Shown piece after piece: positions 55,997 through 64,000 of a stretch of 64,000 bases of DNA. Below the pieces are notes generated by a model. That model worked only from the letters and a program-made list of their open reading frames with translations, was not told the origin of the DNA and did not search any database. The position numbers and the translations under genes were made by a program. Source of the stretch: Methanomassiliicoccaceae archaeon (GTDB lineage: Archaea; Thermoplasmatota; Thermoplasmata; Methanomassiliicoccales; Methanomethylophilaceae); NCBI GenBank assembly GCA_016284295.1, contig JAEEOP010000001.1:1-64000 (forward strand). The letters are read 5' to 3'. The stretch's first letter is position 1; each line of letters begins with the position of its first letter.

Positions 55997-57445
55997 TCAC
56001 TCCGCCAGGGAATTGCCAATCTCCTTGATCCTCGCCACGATCACGTCGATCTGACCGTGGGTCAGGTTGGGGTTGAGCAGGGTGAACTTGAGCATCACAC
56101 GCCCGTCCTTGACGGTCTGTCCGATGACGGTGCCCTCGCTCAGAAGGATGCGCCTCACCTTCTTGTTCACCTCGTCTCCGTGTACGAGAGCGAACACCAC
56201 CGAGGACAATTCGGGTTCCACGGGAGCGATGAACTCCGGGTCCTTTGCAATCTTGTTGTAGAAGTAGGATGCGTTCTCCACCGCGGTATCGATGATCCTC
56301 CCGTATCCGTTGACCCCTCTGGTCTGGAAGGCCATGTACACCTTCAACGCGTCGAAGCGGCGGGTGGTCTGCATCGACTTCCCGACGAGGTTGATGTAAC
56401 CGTCCTCCTCGTCCTCCTCACGGTTGAGGTAGTCGGCATGGAGCTCGAAGCACTTCAGCAGCTCCTTGTCCCTTACCAGGATGGCAGAGCATGAGATCGG
56501 CATCAGGAACATCTTGTGGAAGTCCACCGTGATGGAATCGCAGAGCGATGCCGCAGCGATCCTGTCGCGGTAGGTCGGACTCATGATCAGGCCGGAGCCG
56601 TATGCCGCATCCGCATGAAGGTACATGCCGTAGCGGTCGCACAGCTCCCTCATGCCCCTGGCATCGTCGATGGAACCGAAGTCGGTGCTGCCCATCGTGG
56701 CAACGGCGCAGTAGGGGTACAGGCCTGCCTTCACATCCTCCTCCAGCATCCTCTCGAACGCCTTCAGGTCGATCCTGCATTTTGAATCCACGGGGATCTT
56801 GCGGACGGCCTGGTAGCCCATCCCGAGGATGTGGCTGGCCTTGTCCATGGAGAAATGCGATATCTCCGACGTGTAGATGCGGAGCTTGGAATATTCCTTG
56901 GGAAGTCCGTCCTTCTTGACGTCCTGTCCGAACTTCCTCATGCAGTACCAGTCGCGGGCCGCTATTATAGCGGATATGTTGGACTGGGATCCGCCGGACG
57001 TGAAGCATCCGTCCCCCTCCTTGGGGAATCCGAAAAGCTCCAGAAGACCAAACACCATGCTCTCCTCCAGCTCTGTGGCGGCGGGACCCTGGTCCCAGCT
57101 GTCCATGCTGCTGTTGAAGCATGCGATGATCAGCTCTGAGCATATCGTCTCTGTGAGCACCGGCGAATGCAGGTGCGGCATGTAGCTGGTGGACCATGTG
57201 CGGAGCATATGCGGGAGGATGACCTCCTCGGTATCCTTTAGGACCTGCTCGAAGCCCTTCCCCTCCTCAGGGAGGAATCCGAGCGCTCCGATCTTCTCCC
57301 TCAGCTCGTACGGATCTATTCCAGAGAACGCGCTGCCGTCCGAATACGAATCCAATACGGCAGTCAAGGTCTCCCTGATCATCTAGGAGAACCTCTCCTT
57401 CACCTCGTCCGACTCGGAGAGCAGGAGCGGATCAGCCTTTGACAT
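55997..57445 (-). CDS. ddc: L-2,4-diaminobutyrate decarboxylase (group II PLP decarboxylase) with in-frame TAG
   Basis: The core has the group II PLP decarboxylase signatures: SMDSWDQGPAATELE, TSGGSQSNISAI, the PLP-Lys in SITVDFHKMFLMP, and SMQTTRRFDALK, the last two shared with diaminobutyrate decarboxylases. The frame extends upstream through TAG (57383-57385) to an ATG at 57445 that overlaps the aminotransferase stop and has GAGGT 8 bases before it. The extra part reads MSKADPLLLSESDEVKERFS. As I recall, characterised bacterial homologues carry a similar N-terminal helix at this position. ATG 57382, just after the TAG, also has a weak ribosome site and gives a 461-residue product. Product would be 1,3-diaminopropane. 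Confidence 0.78.
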
Positions 57446-58781
57446 CCGCATCGACCTCTTTGACGACCTTCTCCAGTATGGAAAGCGCCAAGTCGATCTC
57501 CTCGTCGGTGATGGTGAGGGCGCACAGGCACCTCATCACGGATCCGTAGCGTCCGCCCTTCTCCATTATGAGCTTGTTCTCGAGGCAGAGGCGCTGGATC
57601 TTGGCGGCGATGTCCCCTCCGGGCATGGGAACCCCCATGATGTCCTTGGGGCCGGTGGGGTCGATGAACTCGATACCTAGCATGAGTCCGGTTCCGCGGA
57701 CGTCCCCGATGATGGAGACCTCGTCCTTGAGCATCAGGAGACGGGACTTCATGTAGTCTCCCTTCCTGGTGACCTCTGCGAGGAACTCGGGCTTGCTGAT
57801 CCTCTTCATGACGATGGTACCGGCGGCCATGGCCAGCTGGTTCCCACGGAAGGTACCCGCGTGGGCACCCGCTCCCCAGGCATCCAGCTTCTTGTCGTAC
57901 ACAACAACGGACATAGGCTGTCCTCCTCCGACCGCCTTCGAGATGAGTATCACATCGGGGACGATACCGGCGTGCTCGAATGCGAACACCTTTCCCGAGC
58001 GTCCCATTCCGCACTGGATCTCGTCGCAGATCATGGGGATGTCGAGCTCCTTGGTGATCCTGCGGACCGCCTGGAGGAACTCTACGGGTGCGGGGATGAC
58101 CCCTCCCTCTCCCTGGATGGGCTCGAGGATCACTGCCGCAGGCTTCGTGATTCCGCTCTCCGGGTCCTTGAGGAGGCGCTCGAAGTATGCTATGCATGCC
58201 TTCGTTCCGGCCTCTCCTCCGAGACCCATGGGACAGCGGTATGAATATGGATAAGGCATGAACTGCACCCCGGGCATGATGTTCTGGACCTTCGACTTGG
58301 CATTGAGGTTGCCTGTGAGGGCCATTGCTCCGTGGCTCATACCGTGGTATCCCCCGGAGAACGCGATGACCGTGCCCCTGCCTGTCGCTGTCTTGCACAG
58401 CTTGATGGCGGCCTCGGTCGCATCGGATCCGGAAGGCGAACAGAACTGGATCTTGGCCTTGGATGCCAACTCCTCGGGGACGATGGAAAGCAGCGTCTCC
58501 ACGAACGTCTCCTTCGCAGGCGTCATCATGTCCAACGTGTGGAGCGTGGCACCGGACTGGATCATGTCCACCATGGCCTGATTTACCTCATCGTCATTGT
58601 GGCCGATCGCGAGAGTTCCCGCTCCATTAAGGAAATCGAGATAACGATTGCCCTCAACATCCTCCACCCACGAACCCTTTGCCTTCGCAAGCGTTATGGG
58701 GAACTTGCGCGGATAGCTCCTGGCAGAGGATTCGAATTCACCCTGACGGTCAATGAAGTACTTGTTCGTGTTCTGGTTCAT
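57432..58781 (-). CDS. dat: Diaminobutyrate--2-oxoglutarate aminotransferase (class III)
   Basis: A 449-residue class III aminotransferase. The fold-type I core shows FCSPSGSDATEAAIKL, FSGGYHGMSHGAMALTGN, the cofactor Asp in MICDEIQCGMGRSG, and the PLP-Lys in ILISKAVGGGQP. The HGMSHGAMALTGN segment is typical of diaminobutyrate aminotransferases, which make 2,4-diaminobutyrate from aspartate semialdehyde and glutamate. The start at 58781 has GGTTAAAAG about 25 bases upstream; a 76-codon upstream extension is non-protein-like. The decarboxylase gene follows with a 14-base overlap, matching the bacterial dat-ddc pair for 1,3-diaminopropane. Confidence 0.85.
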   Translation of the reverse strand: MNQNTNKYFIDRQGEFESSARSYPRKFPITLAKAKGSWVEDVEGNRYLDFLNGAGTLAIGHNDDEVNQAMVDMIQSGATLHTLDMMTPAKETFVETLLSIVPEELASKAKIQFCSPSGSDATEAAIKLCKTATGRGTVIAFSGGYHGMSHGAMALTGNLNAKSKVQNIMPGVQFMPYPYSYRCPMGLGGEAGTKACIAYFERLLKDPESGITKPAAVILEPIQGEGGVIPAPVEFLQAVRRITKELDIPMICDEIQCGMGRSGKVFAFEHAGIVPDVILISKAVGGGQPMSVVVYDKKLDAWGAGAHAGTFRGNQLAMAAGTIVMKRISKPEFLAEVTRKGDYMKSRLLMLKDEVSIIGDVRGTGLMLGIEFIDPTGPKDIMGVPMPGGDIAAKIQRLCLENKLIMEKGGRYGSVMRCLCALTITDEEIDLALSILEKVVKEVDADVKG

Positions 58782-59068
58782 TGACTGCAGGGAACGTCCT
58801 ATCGCTTTTAACCGTTTCCCTTTTGTGTTTTTTTCGGTTTTTGACGGATTACGACTGCTGGCACTTGACAGGGGGTATATTAATCCCCTTAATGGGTGTT
58901 CGGCCATTGCCGTACATGGGAACGTGCGTCCGGGCACGGTCCGCCGGGGGTCGGGAGGACGGGGTGCCGGATGCGAAACGGACCGGGCTCCATACAGAGC
59001 CTTCGCCATAGATTATGATAGGAGAAGCGTAAGATGTTTGGAAAGGAGGCCGAAGCCCCTGAACAGTT
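58782..59068. other. GC-rich intergenic region, possible structured RNA
   Basis: No protein gene is visible over 287 bases. On the plus strand a TATA-like GGTATATTAAT (about 58875-58885) precedes a GC-rich stretch with a 5-bp stem (58923-58927 with 58934-58938) and an alternative 7-bp stem (58937-58943 with 58979-58985) that share bases. The promoter of dat lies at the left end on the minus strand. Whether a transcript exists is unknown. Confidence 0.35.
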
Positions 59069-59464
59069 TTAGGCCACTCCGAAGAATTCCTTGACACCCT
59101 GCCTGGTCAGATAGAATATGATGATCAGGTTGATGATGATCGGAATGATCTCTGCGGCGAAGGTTCCGGTGGTCACTATGGTGTAGATCGAGAAGATGAT
59201 CGAGATGATACTGAAAATGAATCCAAGATACCACATGATCTTCCATCCGTTCCAGAAACCTCCTGCGATGACGATGGCGATCAATCCCAACACGATCATC
59301 GCCCCTCCTCCGAGGCTGCCGAGGTTAGCGAGTTCAGGCACATCTGCCGTGGTTATTACTCCTGCAACGATCACGATACCTGCAATCAAGGCGAGGATTC
59401 CTGCGAGGAACTCGAGGATGGCAATTATCGTAATCAAAATCGGACGTGATGCTCCGTTTGCCAT
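59069..59464 (-). CDS. Small membrane protein with four helices (131 aa)
   Basis: The product is mostly hydrophobic, with four helices (about residues 8-35, 50-67, 70-90 and 100-120). The N terminus RPILITIIAILEFLAGILALIAG is typical of small archaeal/bacterial membrane proteins of unknown role. I start at the ATG 59464, about 26 bases after a TATA-like TTTTTATCA, instead of a GTG five codons upstream. No conserved charged residues suggest transport. Function unknown. Confidence 0.7.
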   Translation of the reverse strand: MANGASRPILITIIAILEFLAGILALIAGIVIVAGVITTADVPELANLGSLGGGAMIVLGLIAIVIAGGFWNGWKIMWYLGFIFSIISIIFSIYTIVTTGTFAAEIIPIIINLIIIFYLTRQGVKEFFGVA

Positions 59465-59685
59465 GATAATCGAATCCACATCCGTATGATAAAAAGCTTT
59501 TGGTTATCCGATTCATCATTAATCCATGCTGGCACTGACCTGTACGCAAACCTGACAGAAACGATTCTGATGTTAACACCTTATAGCGACAATTACAAGC
59601 GTATCCCATTCTTGAGTTCACAGCAACCCTTTTTATCAATAGTAATCGGTAACAGGTCTCATCGTTTCACGTGGAGAGCGCAGAT

Positions 59686-60156
59686 ATGTTTGGCATTGGC
59701 AAGAAGAAGCCCGTTATGACCACCAAGCAGGAGGTCATCGATGCGATGACTACAGGATTGGAATCGAGCGAGCTCAAATACAAGTTCGATCAGGAGAAGA
59801 GCCTTTTCACGACCAGTTTCATGGGGGACGACCTCCCCATCGGCGTCAACATCCTCATCGACGACGTCGCCGCGCACTTCATCCTGTTCCTCGACCTGAA
59901 GGCCGCGCCGGAGAACTACAAGACCGTGGCATGGGACCTGAACTGCCTGAACAAGAAGCTCGTCTTCGGTTCGTTCTACCTCGACCCAGAGGACGGCATG
60001 ATCACCTTGGAGTACGGATTCCCTTATCTCGAGGCCAGGGTCTCGCCCGACTTCCTCATCAGCTTCGTCGGACTCCTCGTGAGGACCGTGGACGAGCATG
60101 ACGGGGACCTGAAACAGCTTGCCGAGAACACCGTCAAGGACACCATGTACGGATGA
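59686..60156 (+). CDS. YbjN-domain-like protein (156 aa)
   Basis: The protein reads MFGIGKKKPVMTTKQEVIDA and then shows the YbjN pattern: a strand (YKFDQEKSLFTTSFMG), an alternating strand pair (VNILIDDVAAHFILFLDL), a NCLNKKLVFGSFYLDPEDG segment and a C-terminal helix. YbjN-type domains are thought to act as chaperone-like or sensory modules related to type III secretion chaperones; function here is unknown. GGAG lies nine bases before the ATG (59686), and a GTG five codons earlier is less likely. It is followed after four bases by a membrane-protein gene. Confidence 0.72.
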   Translation: MFGIGKKKPVMTTKQEVIDAMTTGLESSELKYKFDQEKSLFTTSFMGDDLPIGVNILIDDVAAHFILFLDLKAAPENYKTVAWDLNCLNKKLVFGSFYLDPEDGMITLEYGFPYLEARVSPDFLISFVGLLVRTVDEHDGDLKQLAENTVKDTMYG

Positions 60157-60160
60157 TCGG

Positions 60161-60850
60161 ATGATCGCGGCTGTCAGACGGCTGATGGTCATGACCGGGG
60201 CCAGCACGGCCCTCCAGGAGATCCTCTATGGCTTCATAATGTCCCTGATCTTCGTCTATGCGACGCTGTTCGGGATCCTGGTCTACGACGACCCCATCAA
60301 CTTCATATGGGTCGTGGTGGGCATGAACGTCACATGGGGCGCCATAGACGCCGTCATCTTCTATTACCTCGGGGTATGCGACCAGAGGCGCTATGTGCGC
60401 CTGATGTCCGGAAAGGGCATCAATATGACAAGGGAGCAGCGCGTCGAGGCCCTTATGAACGAGCTCTCCGCCTCCCCCTTGGATGTACTGAAATCGGATG
60501 AGCAGAGGGAGTTCTGCGAGAAGATGCTAGATCGTGAGATAGAGTGCGACGAAGAATTGAAGGCGGACAGACGCTCGATGGCCATGAGCTCCGTGGGGAC
60601 GTTCCTGTTCACCGTGATGACCCTGATCCCGATAATCGTGCCCGTGCTGGTGATACCGGACTTCTTCCTTGCCCTGAACATCACCACGTATCTGTCCTCG
60701 ACGATACTCTTCTTCGTGGGGTTCTTCATGGGGCCGCATCTCGGAGTGAACCGCTTCGTGTCCGGAGCGGTGCTGTTCCTGCTGGCATGGTCCATAGCCC
60801 TGATCGCCACATTCACCGGCGGACGAGCTCATTCCCCGACATCGAACTGA
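60161..60850 (+). CDS. Multi-pass membrane protein, VIT1/CCC1-like
   Basis: The 229-residue protein has about five membrane helices, starting MIAAVRRLMVMTGASTALQE, ILYGFIMSLIFVYATL and ending with a GVNRFVSGAVLFLLAWSIAL helix. Helix order and a charged loop in the middle (DQRRYVRLMSGKGINMTREQ) resemble the VIT1/CCC1 iron/manganese transporter family, but the defining metal-binding Glu residues are not clear to me. A divergent member or another small transporter is possible. The start lies four bases after the YbjN-like gene. Its 3' end overlaps the convergent ABC gene by 22 bases. Confidence 0.55.
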   Translation: MIAAVRRLMVMTGASTALQEILYGFIMSLIFVYATLFGILVYDDPINFIWVVVGMNVTWGAIDAVIFYYLGVCDQRRYVRLMSGKGINMTREQRVEALMNELSASPLDVLKSDEQREFCEKMLDREIECDEELKADRRSMAMSSVGTFLFTVMTLIPIIVPVLVIPDFFLALNITTYLSSTILFFVGFFMGPHLGVNRFVSGAVLFLLAWSIALIATFTGGRAHSPTSN

Positions 60851-62637
60851 GAATGATAAAGGTCGGAGTACACTCCGTTCCTCGACATGAGCTCCTCATG
60901 CCTTCCCTTCTCGACGATGTTCCCGTCCTTCATCACCAGGATCAGGTCGGCGTCCCTCACCGTGGAGAGACGATGCGCTATGACAAATGAGGTCCTTCCT
61001 CCCATCATGGAGTCGATGGCCTTCTGAATGAGCACCTCGGTGCGTGTGTCCACCGAGCTCGTGGCCTCGTCCAGTATCAGCATCGGAGCATCCGTGACCA
61101 GCGCCCTTGCGATGCATATCTGCTGCTTCTGACCCTCGGACAGCGATGATTTCGACCCTATCTTCGTATCCAATCCATTGGGCAACGTGTCCATCAGCAG
61201 GTCCAATCCGACATCCCTGCAAGCCTTCCTCAGGACCTCGTCGCTGACATCGGAGCAGTAGGCTATGTTGTCCCTGATGGTCCCCTCGAACAGCCATGTG
61301 TCCTGCAGCACCATGCAGAACAGGGAGCGCAGGTCGTTGCGGGAGAGGTCCTTTATGGATACGCCGTCGATGAGGATGTCCCCATCCCACAGGTCGTAGA
61401 ACCTCATCAGGAGGTTGACCGTTGTGGTCTTCCCGGCACCGGTGGCACCGACTATGGCGACCTTCTGGCCCGGTTCAACAGTGGCGGAGAATCCTTTGAT
61501 CGTCTCTACTTCGGGGGAGTATCCGAACCTCACATCCCTGAACTCCACGCGTCCCTCTATGCTCTCCGGGAGGGGCTCCGTCCCGTCAGGGCCCATCTCC
61601 TCCTCGGCCAGGAACTCCGAGATCCTCTCGGCCCCGGCCCCTGCGGCCTGGATGTTCCCTAACGAGTTCGAGATCATGTCCAGCGGACCCATGAACATCT
61701 TCACGTACAGTATAAACGCGACCACGGTACCGATGGTGATCAACTCTTCTAACACCATGACCGATCCCACTATGCACACGGCCACGTAACCGATGTTGCT
61801 CATGAACTTCATTATGGCCGGGAGCAGGCCCATGGTTATCTCGGAGTGGAAACCGCTGGCCCTCAGCGATTCGTTGATGGTATCGAACTTCTCCCTGTTC
61901 AGCTCATTAGCGGAATATGCAAGGACCACGTCGTGGGCGGAGTACATCTCTGATATCAGGCCGTACATCTTCCCGATGTTCGCCTGCTGGCTGCGGTAGT
62001 ACTTCTGCGTCCTCCTGACGACTATTGCGGACACGCCCATGCCTATGCCGGCAGCCAACATGGAGACGAACGCCAATACGACGTTGGTGCACAGCATCAG
62101 CACCGTGCACACCACCAGAAGGACCAATCCGTGGGTGAACACCGACAGGCTCCTGGTGAGCGCCACGCCGACGATGTCGGAATCGTTGGTGAACCTGCTC
62201 ATCACGTCCCCCCTGCGGCAGCGGTCGAAGAACCTGAGCGGGAGACGGTCCATCTTGGACTGGAGGTCGCTCCTCATGTCCCTCACGACGCTCTGGGAGA
62301 TGTCGGCCATCCAGTAGTTGCGCAGATACATGGCGATCGTCCCGAACAGGTACAACAGGAACACGATCAGACCGTTGTAGCTGACCCCGTCCAGGTCTAT
62401 GATCCCCGAATGCAGACCGTCGGCTATCAGGTCGGCCATCCTGCTGACAAAATCCGGCGCCAATGCGGTGAGCGTGGATTCGACAACGATCATGAACATG
62501 GCTGTGATGAACAGCCACCAGTACCTGCGTAGGTAGCTGAATATGAACCTCCATGACGTCTTCATGGACTTGGGCGCGTCCTTGACGCGGCCCCTCGCGG
62601 ACTGGGCGCCGTTTATACCGGGGACATGGTTAGCCAT
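60829..62637 (-). CDS. ABC exporter half-transporter (membrane plus ATPase domain), subunit 2
   Basis: The 602-residue type IV exporter has a six-helix membrane domain (about residues 25-335) and a C-terminal ATPase domain: Walker A GATGAGKTT, a variant signature LSEGQKQQ, Walker B MLILDEATSS with the catalytic Glu, and switch His in IAHRLSTV. It begins four bases after the partner's stop. The partner has the complementary degenerate residues, so the two form a heterodimer with one weak site. Substrate unknown; multidrug-like export is the usual annotation. An in-frame upstream ATG lies in the partner gene. Confidence 0.9.
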   Translation of the reverse strand: MANHVPGINGAQSARGRVKDAPKSMKTSWRFIFSYLRRYWWLFITAMFMIVVESTLTALAPDFVSRMADLIADGLHSGIIDLDGVSYNGLIVFLLYLFGTIAMYLRNYWMADISQSVVRDMRSDLQSKMDRLPLRFFDRCRRGDVMSRFTNDSDIVGVALTRSLSVFTHGLVLLVVCTVLMLCTNVVLAFVSMLAAGIGMGVSAIVVRRTQKYYRSQQANIGKMYGLISEMYSAHDVVLAYSANELNREKFDTINESLRASGFHSEITMGLLPAIMKFMSNIGYVAVCIVGSVMVLEELITIGTVVAFILYVKMFMGPLDMISNSLGNIQAAGAGAERISEFLAEEEMGPDGTEPLPESIEGRVEFRDVRFGYSPEVETIKGFSATVEPGQKVAIVGATGAGKTTTVNLLMRFYDLWDGDILIDGVSIKDLSRNDLRSLFCMVLQDTWLFEGTIRDNIAYCSDVSDEVLRKACRDVGLDLLMDTLPNGLDTKIGSKSSLSEGQKQQICIARALVTDAPMLILDEATSSVDTRTEVLIQKAIDSMMGGRTSFVIAHRLSTVRDADLILVMKDGNIVEKGRHEELMSRNGVYSDLYHSQFDVGE

Positions 62638-64000
62638 CGATATCGCCCCCTGTCTCCTGCGAATCCGATATCTCCTGGTAGATCGAACACCTCTGCATGA
62701 GCTCCTCATGGGTGCCCTGGTCCACGATCGTCCCGTCGTCCATGACGACGATCCTGTCAGCGGTCCTTGCGGTGCCTATCCTCTGAGTAACAAGGATCAC
62801 CGTTGCATCCTTTGTCTCCTTCCTAAGCCTGCTCCTGACCTCCAGGTCGGTGCGGTAGTCGATGGCGGAGAAGCAGTCGTCGAAGACGAATATCTCCGGA
62901 TGCCTGCAGACCGCACGGGCTATGGTCACCCTCTGCTTCTGGCCTCCGGACAGGTTCCTCCCGTCCTCCGTAAGCGATGCATCCAATCCTCCGATGTCGC
63001 GGATGAAGTCGTCGATGCATGCGATCTCCAGCGCCCTCCAGATGTCATCGTCGCCGCGGTCCTGGGAGCCCAGGCCGTAGTTCACGTTGTCCCTCACGGA
63101 ACCAGAGAGCACGGTGGCCCTCTGGGGGACGAACCCTATCTTGCCGCGGATGGAATCCAGACTGTACTCGCGGATATCGACCCCATCGATTACTACCGAT
63201 CCGCTGTCCGGGTCGTAGAACCTCGGTATCAAATCCACCAGAGTGGTCTTCCCGCATCCCGTGGCGCCGATTATCGCCACGGTCTCCCCGGGATCGACAT
63301 CGAAGGACACCCCCTTCAGAGCATCGTTCTGGGAGCTCGGATAGCGGAACGTGACATCCCTGAAGCGTATGGATCCGCTCCTGTCGCCTTCCTCCTCCTT
63401 GCCTCCGACGACGCACGGATCGGTGTCCAGGACCTCGAAAATGCGCTCCAGGGAGACCTTCGCCTTCGGGAACGCGTTGAATATGTTCACCAGGGTGCGG
63501 AAACCGTTCAGGGCCATCGTCGCATACGTTGCGAACACAATCATGTCCCCAAATAGCGTCAGGCGCTCCGGCTCCGACGAGGTCCCGGCGATTATGAACG
63601 CCCCCAGCCAGTAGATGGCCATAGTGAGGGAGTTCCTTATCAGCCCGTTGAAAGGAACGCTGGCGGCCATGACATGGTTGGCCCTGATGTTGTTCTCGTA
63701 CAGGGCATCACTCGCTTTGTCGAAGCGCTCCCTCTCCAGATCCTGCGCGTCGTATGCCCTGATGACCCTCTGCCCGGTGACCATCTCCATAGTCACCGAG
63801 TTCAGGCCGTCGTTGAGCTGCTGGACCCTCCTGAACAACGGGGCCGACAGGCGCATGATTGTCAATATCAGGATCACCATGGCCACGATGCAGACCATCG
63901 TGACCGCCGTCCAGGTCATGTTGGCGGTGCTTATCCTCACCACTGCCCAAATAGACAGCACAGGAGCCCTTATGAGCGATTCCAATGCGATGCCGATGAA
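62630..64000 (-). CDS. ABC exporter half-transporter, subunit 1 (5' end outside window)
   Basis: Reading frame is open to the window edge, so about 120 N-terminal residues are missing. The ATPase domain has Walker A GATGCGKTT and signature LSGGQKQR, but Walker B is FVFDDCFSAID, where Asp replaces the catalytic Glu, and the switch His is Gln in LVTQRIGTA. This pattern is standard for the degenerate subunit of heterodimeric exporters. Together with the variant signature LSEGQ in the partner it identifies which of the two sites is weak. Confidence 0.9.
   Translation of the reverse strand, partial: FIGIALESLIRAPVLSIWAVVRISTANMTWTAVTMVCIVAMVILILTIMRLSAPLFRRVQQLNDGLNSVTMEMVTGQRVIRAYDAQDLERERFDKASDALYENNIRANHVMAASVPFNGLIRNSLTMAIYWLGAFIIAGTSSEPERLTLFGDMIVFATYATMALNGFRTLVNIFNAFPKAKVSLERIFEVLDTDPCVVGGKEEEGDRSGSIRFRDVTFRYPSSQNDALKGVSFDVDPGETVAIIGATGCGKTTLVDLIPRFYDPDSGSVVIDGVDIREYSLDSIRGKIGFVPQRATVLSGSVRDNVNYGLGSQDRGDDDIWRALEIACIDDFIRDIGGLDASLTEDGRNLSGGQKQRVTIARAVCRHPEIFVFDDCFSAIDYRTDLEVRSRLRKETKDATVILVTQRIGTARTADRIVVMDDGTIVDQGTHEELMQRCSIYQEISDSQETGGDIDG

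Noticed and set aside
59013-59080. Short frame starting MFGKEAEAPEQF and ending in TAG on the plus strand
   Set aside because: Only 12 codons, and reading past TAG enters antisense sequence of the membrane-protein gene.

Overview
The window looks like a chromosomal segment of a Thermoplasmata-type archaeon, most likely a gut methanogen of the order Methanomassiliicoccales. Archaeal traits are the RNA polymerase subunit L gene next to truD, a split GMP synthase (subunit B alone), the aconitase-X pair of the archaeal mevalonate route, RNA 2',3'-cyclic phosphodiesterase, and TATA boxes about 25 bases upstream of start codons with little or no leader. The order-level call is an inference from the cobalamin genes, the giant InlB-repeat surface proteins and the behaviour of TAG codons. 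No methanogenesis or pyl gene lies in the window.

Region 1 (1-30.4 kb) is accessory DNA. It begins with the 5' end of an IS110-type transposase and a strongly structured upstream region that may encode its bridge RNA. A minus-strand operon of about 25 kb follows. Read in transcription order it holds a decayed surface-protein gene, a membrane-anchored surface-protein tail, an S26 signal peptidase, and three secreted repeat proteins of 1363, about 4973 and 1492 residues. Next come two AAA+/DUF4143 ATPase genes, each preceded by its own short-repeat array, a gene interrupted by an in-frame TAG, and a 30-residue membrane peptide gene.

Region 2 (30.4-52.5 kb) is mostly core metabolism and information processing: a sugar O-acetyltransferase, guaAb, cobO-cobN, tRNA-Cys, pyrD-pyrK with a TPR gene, a cysteine desulfurase, a pilin-like operon, thpR with a low-molecular-weight phosphatase, a Sel1-repeat protein, phosphomevalonate dehydratase (its small subunit fused to a Nudix domain), rpoL-truD, and a large TPR gene with an internal TAG.

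Region 3 (52.5-64 kb) holds tRNA-Gly, a Fic protein, an MscS channel, a diaminobutyrate aminotransferase/decarboxylase pair predicted to make 1,3-diaminopropane, small membrane proteins, and a heterodimeric ABC exporter that runs off the right edge.

The most notable pattern is TAG usage. Every protein gene whose stop I checked ends in TGA or TAA. The three TAG codons that matter all lie inside otherwise continuous reading frames: a hypothetical protein, a TPR protein and the diaminobutyrate decarboxylase. This fits TAG being read as pyrrolysine outside the methylamine methyltransferases.
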